Shown: positions 1-8,097 of the stretch, piece after piece
How positions within the stretch are numbered: position 1 is the stretch's first letter
Layout: each line of letters starts with the position of its first letter
Source: a bacterium
GTDB lineage: Bacteria > Planctomycetota > Phycisphaerae > Phycisphaerales > SM1A02
Assembly: GCA_029977865.1 (NCBI GenBank)
Contig: JAPOKA010000014.1
Coordinates: 1 to 49,912 of the forward strand
Direction of reading: 5' to 3'
DNA: 49,912 nucleotides
Made by a program: the position numbers and the translations under genes
Notes under the pieces: generated by a model
Told to the model about the DNA's origin: nothing
The model's input: only the letters and a program-made list of their open reading frames with translations
Databases searched by the model: none

Positions 1-13
1 AGCACGGAGCCGC

Positions 14-1681
14 TCAGCGTCCGCGGTGGGTGCGGTAATGGTTGATCAGCGCATTGGTGGAGCTGTCGTGGTCGACGACCGGCTTCTTCGCCGCGAGCTC
101 GGGGATGATCTTCTTGGCGAGCACCTTGCCGAGTTCGACGCCCCACTGGTCGAAGCTGTTGATCTGCCAGACCGTGCCCTGCGTGAAGACCTTGTGCTCG
201 TAGAGCGCGACCAGCGTTCCGAGCGAGAAGGGCGTCAATCGCTCTCCCATGATCACGGTGCTCGGGCGGTTGCCGTCGAACTCCTTGTGCGGCACCAGTT
301 CACGGGCCACACCCTCGGCCCGGACCTCGGCCTTGCTCTTGCCGAACGCCAGCGCTTCGGCCTGCGCGAAGACGTTCGCGACGAGCAGGTCGTGGTGGTG
401 GGGCAGCCCGGAGATCGGCTTGCAGAAGGTGATGAAGTCGCAGGGCACGATGCGAGTGCCCTGATGGATCATCTGATAGAAGGCGTGCTGACCGTTGGTG
501 CCGGGCTCGCCCCAGATCGTCGGGCAGGTATCCCAGTCGACTCGCTTGCCGGCCAAGGTCACATGCTTGCCGTTGGACTCCATCTCCAGTTGCTGCAGGT
601 AGGCGCTGAAGCGCGAGAGGTACTGGTCGTAGGGGAGCACCGCAAGCGAGGGATAGCCGAGGAAGTTGTTCATCCACACCCCGAGCAATCCCATGATGAC
701 CGGCAGGTTGCGGGCGAGCGGAGCGGTGCGGAAGTGCTCGTCCATCGCATGGAAGCCCCGCAGCAACTCGGTGAATCGTGCCGGTCCGATCGCGAGCATG
801 GTGCTCAGGCCGATCGCAGAGTCCATCGAGTATCGGCCGCCCACCCAATCCCAGAAACCGAACATGTTCGCGGTGTCGATGCCGAAGGCCTCGACCTCCT
901 TGGCGTTCGTCGAGACCGCGACGAAGTGCCGCGCCGTCGCATCGGACGGCAGGCCGGAGCGTCCGGCGGCCTTCTTCAGTCCCGCGAGGAGCCACGTACG
1001 CGCCGTGTGCGCATTGGTCATGGTCTCGAGGGTGGTGAAGGTCTTCGAGCTGACGATGAAGAGCGTCTCCGCAGGATCGAGATCGCGCACCGCTTCGACG
1101 AAGTCGGTGCCGTCGACGTTGGAGACGAAGCGGAAGTTCATCGACCGCTCGCTGTAGTGGACGAGCGCCTTGTAGGCCATCACCGGACCGAGGTCGCTGC
1201 CGCCGATGCCGATGTTCACGACATTGCGGATGCGCTTTCCGGTCGCGCCCTTCCAGGATCCGGAGCGGACCCGTTTGGAGAAGGCCGCCATGCGCTCAAG
1301 GACCCGATGCACCTCGGGCACCACGTCCACGCCGTCGACCTTGATCGAGCTGCCCTTGGGAGCCCGCAGCGCGACATGCAGCACCGCTCGCTGCTCGGTG
1401 ATGTTGAGTTTCTCGCCCTTGAACATCGCGGCGATCCGCCCCTTCAGCCCCGCCCGCGTGGCGAGGGCGAGAAGCAACCGCATGGTCTCCGCGTCGACAT
1501 GGTGCTTGGAGTAGTCCATCCGGAGGCCGGCGCCCTCCGCGGTGAACCGTTCGGCGCGGCGGCGGTCCTTCGCGAAGAGTGCGGCCAAGGTGCGAGCGCG
1601 GTTCCGGCGGGCGTGGGACGCGAGGGCCTTCCACTCCGGGGTCTGGTCGATGGGGCGATCGGTGTCGGCGGTTCGGGGCAT
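14..1681 (-). CDS. pgi: Glucose-6-phosphate isomerase
   Basis: Interconverts glucose 6-phosphate and fructose 6-phosphate in the cytoplasm, for glycolysis and gluconeogenesis. The 555-residue product is of normal family length. It shows the SIS-type sugar-phosphate segment [20 protein letters not shown] and [10 protein letters not shown], plus both classical PGI signatures (around [10 protein letters not shown]...QLEMESNGK, and near the C-terminus [16 protein letters not shown]). The ATG at 1681 is chosen because GGAG lies 8 nt upstream; an in-frame ATG at 1717 would add 12 residues that do not resemble the family. It is transcribed away from tal, with about 175 bp of shared upstream DNA. Function is confident from motifs. 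Confidence 0.97.
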   Translation of the reverse strand: MPRTADTDRPIDQTPEWKALASHARRNRARTLAALFAKDRRRAERFTAEGAGLRMDYSKHHVDAETMRLLLALATRAGLKGRIAAMFKGEKLNITEQRAVLHVALRAPKGSSIKVDGVDVVPEVHRVLERMAAFSKRVRSGSWKGATGKRIRNVVNIGIGGSDLGPVMAYKALVHYSERSMNFRFVSNVDGTDFVEAVRDLDPAETLFIVSSKTFTTLETMTNAHTARTWLLAGLKKAAGRSGLPSDATARHFVAVSTNAKEVEAFGIDTANMFGFWDWVGGRYSMDSAIGLSTMLAIGPARFTELLRGFHAMDEHFRTAPLARNLPVIMGLLGVWMNNFLGYPSLAVLPYDQYLSRFSAYLQQLEMESNGKHVTLAGKRVDWDTCPTIWGEPGTNGQHAFYQMIHQGTRIVPCDFITFCKPISGLPHHHDLLVANVFAQAEALAFGKSKAEVRAEGVARELVPHKEFDGNRPSTVIMGERLTPFSLGTLVALYEHKVFTQGTVWQINSFDQWGVELGKVLAKKIIPELAAKKPVVDHDSSTNALINHYRTHRGR

Positions 1682-1758
1682 GGTGGGTGCTCCACGGAGT
1701 CGGGGCTTCACGCGCACGCGAGCGTCTCAAGCCGGCGAGTCGACGTGCAGCCGAGGGT

Positions 1759-1764
1759 TATACT
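1759..1764 (+). promoter_or_regulatory. Probable -10 box (TATACT) of tal
   Basis: TATACT is the strongest -10-like hexamer in the pgi-tal intergenic region. It would start transcription near 1771 and give a leader of about 85 nt. No good -35 is visible. Confidence 0.45.
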
Positions 1765-1855
1765 CGCTGCGAGCGAGCTCCCGTGAACTGTCGTGCAGCG
1801 CAACGGGAACTCGCGATCGTTCGAGAGGTTCTTGCACACCAGGAAGGAATCGACC

Positions 1856-2950
1856 ATGGCCGCTTCGACGCCCGGCACCGTTCTCGTCCATCGACTCGGT
1901 CAGAGCATTTGGGTCGACAACATCACCCGCACCATGCTCGAGGAGGGCACGCTCGAGAAGTACATCGCCGATTGGGCGGTGACCGGGCTCACCTCGAATC
2001 CGACCATCTTCCAGAAGGCGATCGCGGGCGGCGACGCCTACGACGGGTCGATTCGCAAGTTGCTCGACGCAGGACTCTCCGGCGAATCGCTCTTCTTCAA
2101 GCTTGCCATCGAGGATCTCACCCGGGCCGCCGATCTTTTCCGCTCGGTGCACCGCGAGAGCAACGGCGTCGACGGCTGGGTTTCGCTCGAGGTCTCGCCG
2201 CTGCTTGCAAACGACACCAACGCGACCCTCGCCCAGGCCCGCGAACTGCACGCAGCCGCCGGACGAAACAACCTCTTCATCAAGGTCCCGGGCACTCCCG
2301 AGGGGCTTCCCGCGATCGAGCAACTCACCTACGAGGGGATCTCGGTCAACGTCACGCTGCTCTTCGATCGCGCCCAGTATCTCGCCGCCGCCGATGCCTA
2401 TCTCAAGGGCTTGGAACGGCGGCTTGCCGACGGGCTCGATCTCAAGGTCTGCTCGGTGGCGTCGCTCTTCGTGTCGCGATGGGACAAGGCCACCGCCTCG
2501 AAGCTCCCCGCGGAACTCGCGAACCGGCTCGGCATCGCGGTGGGCATGCAGTGCTACAAGGCCTACGTGGATCTCAAGAACTCCGAGCGCTTCCTCAAGC
2601 TCAAGGCGGCGGGAGCGCGGCCGCAGCGGCTGCTCTTTGCTTCGACCGGAGTGAAGGACCCGCACCTTGCCGGGGCCTACTACGTGACCGCGCTGGCGGC
2701 GCCCGACACCGTCAACACCATGCCCGAGGAGACGCTCGAGGCGACCGCGGCGCTCGCATCGGTTTCCGGTCCGCAGCCCGACGATGGCGGCGACTGCGAG
2801 ACGATGCTCGCGAAGATCGCCGCGGCAGGAGTCGATGTCGCGGGTCTCGGAGCGCAACTCCAGATCGAGGGACGCGACTCCTTCGACAAGAGCTGGGCGG
2901 ATCTTCTCGCCGACATCGAGCGCAAGGCGGCGGCGGTGGCGGCAGGCTGA
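1856..2950 (+). CDS. tal: Transaldolase
   Basis: Transfers a dihydroxyacetone unit between sugar phosphates in the non-oxidative pentose phosphate pathway. The 364-residue product has the N-terminal segment WVDNITRTMLEEG, the strand TGLTSNPTIF and the Schiff-base lysine in LFIKVPGTPEG (about K143). Length and the N-terminal motif resemble the longer actinobacterial/cyanobacterial type rather than the 317-residue E. coli type. The ATG at 1856 follows AGGAAGG at 1841-1847. In some bacteria this type is fused to glucose-6-phosphate isomerase; here the two genes are adjacent but divergent, so they fit functionally without being fused. Confidence 0.95.
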   Translation: MAASTPGTVLVHRLGQSIWVDNITRTMLEEGTLEKYIADWAVTGLTSNPTIFQKAIAGGDAYDGSIRKLLDAGLSGESLFFKLAIEDLTRAADLFRSVHRESNGVDGWVSLEVSPLLANDTNATLAQARELHAAAGRNNLFIKVPGTPEGLPAIEQLTYEGISVNVTLLFDRAQYLAAADAYLKGLERRLADGLDLKVCSVASLFVSRWDKATASKLPAELANRLGIAVGMQCYKAYVDLKNSERFLKLKAAGARPQRLLFASTGVKDPHLAGAYYVTALAAPDTVNTMPEETLEATAALASVSGPQPDDGGDCETMLAKIAAAGVDVAGLGAQLQIEGRDSFDKSWADLLADIERKAAAVAAG

Positions 2951-3140
2951 TCGCCCTGCAATGCGGGGGCGTCTTCGGGTCGCGAGCTCGCCGACCGAGC
3001 CGCGATGTCGGCGGTTCGGGAATGCGGCCGCGGCGCAAGCCGGATCGGCACCGGTCGGGACCAGTCGCTCGCGGCGTGTTGCGGCATTGGCGCTGCGGGA
3101 ACCGATGAACCGGTGCCGAGGTGAGGCGGCATGCCTCCGT

Positions 3141-3146
3141 TAGGAT
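3141..3146 (+). promoter_or_regulatory. Probable -10 box (TAGGAT) of tyrS
   Basis: TAGGAT lies 44 nt upstream of the tyrS ATG, predicting a start near 3153 and a leader of about 32 nt. The rest of the 235 nt between tal and tyrS shows no gene, tRNA or T-box-like element that I can recognise. Confidence 0.45.
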
Positions 3147-3184
3147 CCTCGCCCTCCGTCCCCTCGACCGCAGAGACCCGATCC

Positions 3185-4492
3185 ATGGACTTCCTTCGCG
3201 AGCTCGCCTGGCGCGGCCTGCTGCATCAGACCACCTCGCCCGAACTCGAGGGACACCTCGCGAGCGGCTCGCGAACCGGCTACTGCGGATTCGATCCCAC
3301 TTCGGACAGCCTCACCGTCGGGAATCTGCTGCCGGTCATGCTGCTGCGGCGATTCCAGGCCTGCGGCCATCGTCCGGTGGCCCTGCTCGGCGGCGGCACC
3401 GGACTGATCGGCGATCCGAGCGGCAAGAGCAGCGAGCGCAGTCTGCAGAGCGAGGAGCAGGTCGCGGCGAATCTGGCCGGGCAGCGGCGAATCCTCGAAC
3501 GCCTGCTCGCCACCGACGGACCCTGCGGCGCGATCTTCGTCGACAACGCGGAGTGGCTGCGGCGGCTCGGCTACCTCGAGGTGCTGCGCGATGTCGGCAA
3601 GCACTTCTCGGTGAACGCCATGATCCAGCGCGACTCGGTCGCCTCTCGCCTCGAAGGTCGCGAGCACGGGATCAGCTACACCGAGTTCAGCTACATGGTG
3701 CTGCAGGCCTACGACTTCCTGCACCTCCACCGCGCCCATGGCTGCACCGTGCAGATGGGGGGGTCCGACCAGTTCGGCAACATCGTCTCCGGCATCGACC
3801 TCATCCGGCGAATGCACGCCCTCGAGCATGGCGAAGGAGCTTTGGAGTCGATCGCGTTCGGCGTGACGGCGCCGCTGCTGACCGCTGCCGACGGCAGCAA
3901 GATCGGAAAGACCGAGAAGGGCGCGGTGTGGCTCTCCGCCGAGCGGACAAGCCCGTATCGCTTCCATCAGTTCTGGCTCAACGTGGCCGACGCGGACGCG
4001 GTCCGATTCCTCCGTTGGTACACCATGCTCTCGCGCGAGGCGATCGACGCGATCGAGGCGGAGTGCAGCGCCCGGCCGCAGGAACGGGCGGCGCAGCGGA
4101 CCCTGGCCGCCGAAATGACCGATCTCGTGCATGGCCCTTCCGAGCGGCAGCGGGCCGAGGCGGCGGCCGCGGCGATCTTCTCGGGCGATCTCCGCGCGCT
4201 CGACGCGGCCACGCTCTCGGAGGTCTCGGAAGACCTTCCTTCAAGCGGTCATGAACTCGGGGCGCTCGACGATCCCGGTGCCGACCTGATCGAACTGCTG
4301 GTCGCGTCGGGCCTCGCCAAGAGCAAGCGCGAGGCGCGGGAGTTCCTCGCCTCCGGCGCCGTCAGCGTGAATGGAGAGAAGGCCGATGCCGAGCGCCGGT
4401 TGCGGCGCAGCGACCTGCTCGATGCCGGCGGACAAGGGGTCATCCTACTGCGACGCGGGCGCAAGCAGTGGCACGCGACTCGTTGGAGCTAG
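3185..4492 (+). CDS. tyrS: Tyrosyl-tRNA synthetase
   Basis: Charges tRNA-Tyr with tyrosine (class Ic synthetase). The 435-residue product has the Rossmann-fold catalytic domain beginning GFDPTSDSL, the strongly conserved GTGLIGDPSGK segment, and the KMSKS loop as KIGKT (K239). A C-terminal S4 RNA-binding domain covers roughly residues 365-430 (GLAKSKREAREFLASGAVSV). The HIGH motif reads TVGN (T44-N47), lacking both histidines; as I recall, related substitutions occur in TyrRS of several phyla, so this does not imply inactivity. The ATG at 3185 is chosen because homology starts at MDFLRELAWRGL; an ATG at 3131 would add 18 unrelated residues. It converges on cdaR. Confidence 0.96.
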   Translation: MDFLRELAWRGLLHQTTSPELEGHLASGSRTGYCGFDPTSDSLTVGNLLPVMLLRRFQACGHRPVALLGGGTGLIGDPSGKSSERSLQSEEQVAANLAGQRRILERLLATDGPCGAIFVDNAEWLRRLGYLEVLRDVGKHFSVNAMIQRDSVASRLEGREHGISYTEFSYMVLQAYDFLHLHRAHGCTVQMGGSDQFGNIVSGIDLIRRMHALEHGEGALESIAFGVTAPLLTAADGSKIGKTEKGAVWLSAERTSPYRFHQFWLNVADADAVRFLRWYTMLSREAIDAIEAECSARPQERAAQRTLAAEMTDLVHGPSERQRAEAAAAAIFSGDLRALDAATLSEVSEDLPSSGHELGALDDPGADLIELLVASGLAKSKREAREFLASGAVSVNGEKADAERRLRRSDLLDAGGQGVILLRRGRKQWHATRWS

Positions 4493-4505
4493 CGCCGCGC
4501 TTTCG

Positions 4506-4529
4506 TTCGGCAGGAGACCTCTTGCCGAA
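4506..4529. terminator. Inverted repeat between convergent tyrS and cdaR
   Basis: TTCGGCA (4506-4512) and TGCCGAA (4523-4529) form a perfect 7-bp stem with a 10-nt loop in the 78-nt space between two converging genes. There is no U-tract on either side, so it may end transcripts in both directions only weakly or with Rho. Confidence 0.35.
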
Positions 4530-4570
4530 ACCGGCCAAGGCGCAGTTCGCACACGTCCGTTTGCGATGAC

Positions 4571-5602
4571 CTAGGGGCTGGCGGTGGCGACCGCCACGGG
4601 CTCGACCGAGAGTTCGACCATCGGCTGAGCGACATCGCTCTCTCCGACTCTGGTGACGGAGACGCCTTGAGGCAGCAGCCACAGCGAGATTGGTTTCTCG
4701 GTGACGCCGGCCTCGAGTTCATCGGTGGTCAGGTGGACGAAGGCCACGACTCGCATTCCTGCGGCGATTCGCTCGATCGCCTCGGCCGGCCCGCTGACCA
4801 CCACGTCGTTCAGGACCGCGGGGTCGAAGCCGATGCGGAAGTTCGCGAGGTCGTCGGCGATGCCTGCGATCTGCACGGGCACGGCGGAGAGTGTGAAGGT
4901 CCGCTCGACCACCTTGGGCGTGAAGGTCACCCGCACCGTCGCCGGGTCGAAGGTCACGTGGGCGGCCGCCGCGGCGAGGGCGGCGGGCAGCCGGATCGAG
5001 GCTTCCACGGTCTTGCGTTGCCCGGGTTCGAGTTGGCCAAGAGTGCGGGGATCGACCGCCGCGATGGCCGAGACCTCGGCTCCCGCGGGAAGAAGATCGC
5101 TGGGGATGACGGCGGTGGCGGCGGCCGGTTCCAGCACCACATCGCCCTGCGTGGCGACGCCGGGGATCTCCGGCACCAGCCGCACCGGCCGACTCTCCAG
5201 CGGCACCAGCGTCAGCTCGACCGACTTGGGTTCGGTGGCCACCACCGAGACGCCCGCATCGCGCACCGCAGGCAAGCCGGCGATCATGGTGGCGAGATCG
5301 ATCGGTGAAGCGCCTGCGGCGGAGGGCATCCCGTTGACGCCCGCGACGAGTTCGAGCGGCCCCGCCGCGACCAGTCCCTCGAAGGCTCGCAGCGCTCGCT
5401 TGGAGCCCGCCACTTCCAAGCGGACGGGAGTCGGACGTTCCGGCCGCGCCAACTGTCGCTTCGAGTCGGTGGTCGAGAAACGCACATCGACCTCGAGCCG
5501 CAAGGTCTCCCGAGTCTCGCTGGCCGCCCATGCCCAGATCATCACCGTCACCGCGGTGACCAGCGCGATCGATCCGAGCTTGCCGCTGAGACCGCCGTTC
5601 AC
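4571..5602 (-). CDS. cdaR: YbbR-domain protein, CdaR-like regulator of c-di-AMP synthase
   Basis: Membrane-anchored protein that, in Firmicutes, sits outside the membrane and modulates CdaA. The 343-residue product has one N-terminal transmembrane segment (about residues 10-28, GSIALVTAVTVMIWAWAAS) followed by a long beta-rich extracytoplasmic region with repeated V-rich YbbR-like units. The start is the GTG at 5602: its GTGA overlaps the cdaA stop codon, and the reading frame has no ATG at a sensible place. This overlap implies translational coupling to cdaA and supports the pairing. YbbR repeats diverge strongly, so the family call leans on context and topology as well as sequence. Confidence 0.8.
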   Translation of the reverse strand: MNGGLSGKLGSIALVTAVTVMIWAWAASETRETLRLEVDVRFSTTDSKRQLARPERPTPVRLEVAGSKRALRAFEGLVAAGPLELVAGVNGMPSAAGASPIDLATMIAGLPAVRDAGVSVVATEPKSVELTLVPLESRPVRLVPEIPGVATQGDVVLEPAAATAVIPSDLLPAGAEVSAIAAVDPRTLGQLEPGQRKTVEASIRLPAALAAAAAHVTFDPATVRVTFTPKVVERTFTLSAVPVQIAGIADDLANFRIGFDPAVLNDVVVSGPAEAIERIAAGMRVVAFVHLTTDELEAGVTEKPISLWLLPQGVSVTRVGESDVAQPMVELSVEPVAVATASP

Positions 5603-6438
5603 GCCGCGGCCTCCTTCGAACCGCCGTCGGAGACCAGGTGCACCAGCGCGCGGTCGGCCTGCAGGCGTCGCTGCAGTTCCGCACGCAGGTCCACCAGTTC
5701 GATGGGATTCGAGAGCGAGCCCTGTTCGGCGAGTCGGACCCGACCGGTCTCCTCGCTCACCACCACCACGACCGCGTCGCTGTCCTGCGAAAGCCCCAGG
5801 GCCGCGCGATGGCGGGATCCCAGGGCGGCGGGAAGCAAGGTCCCTCCCTCGGGAAGCGGCAGTTGCACGCCGGCCGCCAGCACCCGATCTCGCCGGATCA
5901 CCACCGCAAGGTCGTGCAGGGCGCTGTTGGGATAGAAGATCGACTCGAGAAGACGCGCCGAGAGCTTCGCATCGAGTTCGATGCCGCCTTCCACGATGCC
6001 TCCGAGCTGGGTCTGTCGCTCCAGCACCATCAAGGCTCCGAAGCGATTGCGAGCGAGGTACTCCGTCGCTTCGGCCACCGCCGTCGCCACCGCGAGGGCA
6101 TCGGCGGGCTGACGATTGAACAGCCGGGTCTGGCCGACGCGACTCATGGCCTGCCGCAGCTCGGGCTGAAACACCACCGCGAGCACGATTGCGAGAAGTC
6201 CCAGCAGTTCCGAGGAGAGGTACCGAAGACGACCGAAGGAGTCCGAGGATCCGCCGAGCAAGCCGATCACCAGCGCGAGCACCACCAGCACGAAGGCTGC
6301 ACCCTTGATGACGCCGGCGCCGCGAGTGCCCCGCAGCGAGCGGTAGACCGCGAAGACGCACAACCAGATCACCGCCATCTCGACGGCGATCTCGTACCAG
6401 GCGTGGCCTCGGAAGACGTTGAGTGACCCCAAGTCCAT
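5599..6438 (-). CDS. cdaA: Membrane diadenylate cyclase (CdaA type), variant DGA motif
   Basis: Predicted to make cyclic di-AMP from two ATP. The 279-residue product has three N-terminal transmembrane segments (about residues 12-32, 40-60 and 70-90), then the DAC domain with FQPELRQAM, FGALMVLER, SRHRAALGLS (the RHR motif, R209-R211) and VVVSEETG, all as in CdaA. The DGA motif reads D176-L177-A178 instead of DGA, confirmed from the codons at 5905-5913. ATG 6438 is chosen because homology begins at MDLGSLNVF. It is cotranscribed with cdaR through a GTGA overlap. In many bacteria glmM follows; it is absent here. The family is certain, but full activity is less so given the Gly to Leu change. 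Confidence 0.88.
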   Translation of the reverse strand: MDLGSLNVFRGHAWYEIAVEMAVIWLCVFAVYRSLRGTRGAGVIKGAAFVLVVLALVIGLLGGSSDSFGRLRYLSSELLGLLAIVLAVVFQPELRQAMSRVGQTRLFNRQPADALAVATAVAEATEYLARNRFGALMVLERQTQLGGIVEGGIELDAKLSARLLESIFYPNSALHDLAVVIRRDRVLAAGVQLPLPEGGTLLPAALGSRHRAALGLSQDSDAVVVVVSEETGRVRLAEQGSLSNPIELVDLRAELQRRLQADRALVHLVSDGGSKEAAA

Positions 6439-6531
6439 GGTTGCTTCGTCGTCTCGGGAGGCTCGGGAGAGTCCTCCGTTCCACCAGTCGTCGCATCGGG
6501 GAATCGGCACGCCCCTCGGCGATCCACGTGC

Positions 6532-6537
6532 AGTCTA
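6532..6537 (-). promoter_or_regulatory. Possible -10 box (TAGACT) of cdaA
   Basis: On the minus strand TAGACT lies about 95 nt upstream of the cdaA ATG. It is placed back to back with the TACGAT box serving the rightward gene, so the 151-nt gap holds a divergent promoter pair. Confidence 0.35.
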
Positions 6538-6577
6538 GGAACTGCCCGGCACTGCTGCCGGAAACCTTCGGAGAACA

Positions 6578-6583
6578 TACGAT
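6578..6583 (+). promoter_or_regulatory. -10 box (TACGAT) for a leaderless transcript
   Basis: TACGAT begins exactly 12 nt before the GTG start at 6590, so the predicted transcription start falls on the start codon itself. No Shine-Dalgarno sequence is present. Confidence 0.5.
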
Positions 6584-6589
6584 CTCGTC

Positions 6590-7141
6590 GTGGCCCTTCC
6601 CGATCGATTCCAGAGCATCGGCCGCTGCGGCGGAGTCTGCGCCGCCAGCGGCGAGGCGCTCGCACCGGGTGATGCCATCGTGGCGGCGCTCTGCGAACCC
6701 AACCAGGAGGAGGCCGCGGATGCGGGGGCCTTGGGTCTGGTTCGCCGCGACTGCAGCGCCGCGGCGTGGGACTCTGGGAGCCGCCCCGATGGCCTGGTCT
6801 GCTTCTGGAGGACCACCGTTCCGGCGGCCAGCGAGGAGCGGCGGCCTCTTGACGAGTCGATGTTGCTCGAGTTGCTGCACAGCCTCACGGAATCCCCGGA
6901 CCCGACACGGGAGGACCTGCGCCTGGTGCTGTCGCTGGTGCTCCTGCGGCGCCGCCGCCTTCGACTGGTCGATCGCATGCCGGGGGAGGCGGGTGAACGC
7001 TGGGTGCTCGAACATCGCCCCACCGATGGGGAGGCGTGGTCGGTCGAGGTCTCCACGCGGCGGCTGAGCGATCAGGAGTCGCGCGACGTCGCCGACGAAC
7101 TCGGCAGGCTGCTCGGCGGCGAGGTCGCGCCGACGTCGTGA
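6590..7141 (+). CDS. Conserved hypothetical protein with paired cysteines, planctomycete type
   Basis: 183-residue soluble protein of unknown function. The N-terminus (about residues 10-55) has CGGVCAASGEALAPGD followed by C35 and C55, resembling a small metal-binding or zinc-ribbon-like module. The C-terminal half is helical, with RLVLSLVLLRRRRLRL. From memory, proteins with this 'CxxxG..L.PGD' opening and an RxVLxLLLxRRR stretch recur in planctomycete genomes, often beside a lipoprotein gene, as here. The GTG start at 6590 is favoured because a TACGAT box lies 12 nt upstream (leaderless). Its TGA overlaps the next start as GTGA, so the two products are probably made in step. Confidence 0.75.
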   Translation: MALPDRFQSIGRCGGVCAASGEALAPGDAIVAALCEPNQEEAADAGALGLVRRDCSAAAWDSGSRPDGLVCFWRTTVPAASEERRPLDESMLLELLHSLTESPDPTREDLRLVLSLVLLRRRRLRLVDRMPGEAGERWVLEHRPTDGEAWSVEVSTRRLSDQESRDVADELGRLLGGEVAPTS

Positions 7142-8097
7142 CCGCCGTTTGGACCAGCGTCGGCGAAACGCGCTCCGGACCGCGGCGAACCTCGGCTGGA
7201 CGGTCGGGTCGCATGCTGGCTGCCGCGTGGCTCTGCGGACTGGTCGGCTGCCACGTCGACGAGGTGCTTCGAGCCGGCGGTCCCGCTCCGAGCGCGGAGC
7301 AGGCTCGCAGCGCCGAACTCGCCATCGCCCAAGCCGCCGAGAACCTTCGGGCCATCGAGACGCTTGAGAGCACCGGGGTCTGCCGAATCTGGGTCGAGCG
7401 CGACGGCCGCATCGATGAGGAGCAGCTCGATCTCTTGCTCGTCTACGCCCGGCCCGACCGCATCGCGATGCGGCTCAAGGTGAGCGTCAGCGACACGCTG
7501 GCGTGGTTGGGTTCCGACGGCACGCATTGGTGGCTCTTTCTTCCAGCAGAGTCGCCGTCGGTGGCCTACCGCGGTGCGGTGGCGTCGGAGGTGCAGCAGG
7601 AGTTCGCGACCGACGCGGCACCGTTGCCGCCTTCCCTGCGATCTCCGCGGCTCTTTCGCATGCTGCTCGGGCTCGAACCGCCAAGGCTCCCGATGCCGCC
7701 TCCGACCTGGGATGCCGAGCGGAAGGCTTGGTCGAGCGCCGAGCCGCTCGACCCCGAGCCTTCGAACTCAGCGGGACTGGTGCGCCGCTGGTACGACGCC
7801 CGCGGCGACCTGCTCTCGGTGCGAGTCGAAGCGCCCGATGGCGTCGGCATTGCCGAGAGCACCCTCTCGGAACCGACGTCGATCGAGTGCGCCGGCAGAC
7901 CGCTCGGCGCCTGGCCGCGAATGGCGACTCGGCTGCGTCTCTCTCGCGGGGAGCCGCGAGAGGATCAGGCCGGCGAGGTCATGCTCACCCTCGAGCGACC
8001 GACGGCGCGAGGCAGTCGCGCCAAGCCGGCGCTCTTCGAGTGGGAGCGGCTGGTGCAATCGATGCGACCTGAGCAGATCGTCGAGGTCTCTCCGTGA
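7138..8097 (+). CDS. LolA-like lipoprotein
   Basis: Predicted lipoprotein of 319 residues. A basic N-terminal stretch is followed by a hydrophobic core and the lipobox LVGC (residues about 36-39, cleavage before Cys). The mature part begins with a helix rich in A and E, then STGVCRIWVERDGRI and strands like RIAMRLKV and GTHWWLFLP, resembling the half-barrel fold of LolA/DUF4292 outer-membrane lipoprotein-sorting proteins; this fold call is inference. The GTG at 7138 overlaps the upstream stop (GTGA). An internal ATG at 7213 would start right at the signal hydrophobic core and is a real alternative. Its own stop again overlaps the next gene by GTGA. It likely works at the envelope with its two neighbours. 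Confidence 0.75.
   Translation: MTAVWTSVGETRSGPRRTSAGRSGRMLAAAWLCGLVGCHVDEVLRAGGPAPSAEQARSAELAIAQAAENLRAIETLESTGVCRIWVERDGRIDEEQLDLLLVYARPDRIAMRLKVSVSDTLAWLGSDGTHWWLFLPAESPSVAYRGAVASEVQQEFATDAAPLPPSLRSPRLFRMLLGLEPPRLPMPPPTWDAERKAWSSAEPLDPEPSNSAGLVRRWYDARGDLLSVRVEAPDGVGIAESTLSEPTSIECAGRPLGAWPRMATRLRLSRGEPREDQAGEVMLTLERPTARGSRAKPALFEWERLVQSMRPEQIVEVSP

Noticed and set aside
26-1786. A 586-codon plus-strand frame opposite pgi
   Set aside because: pgi carries all its family signatures on the minus strand; the antisense product shows none.
2951-3184. T-box or other tRNA-sensing leader before tyrS
   Set aside because: No T-box sequence, specifier loop or antiterminator is visible, and the predicted leader from the TAGGAT box is only about 32 nt.
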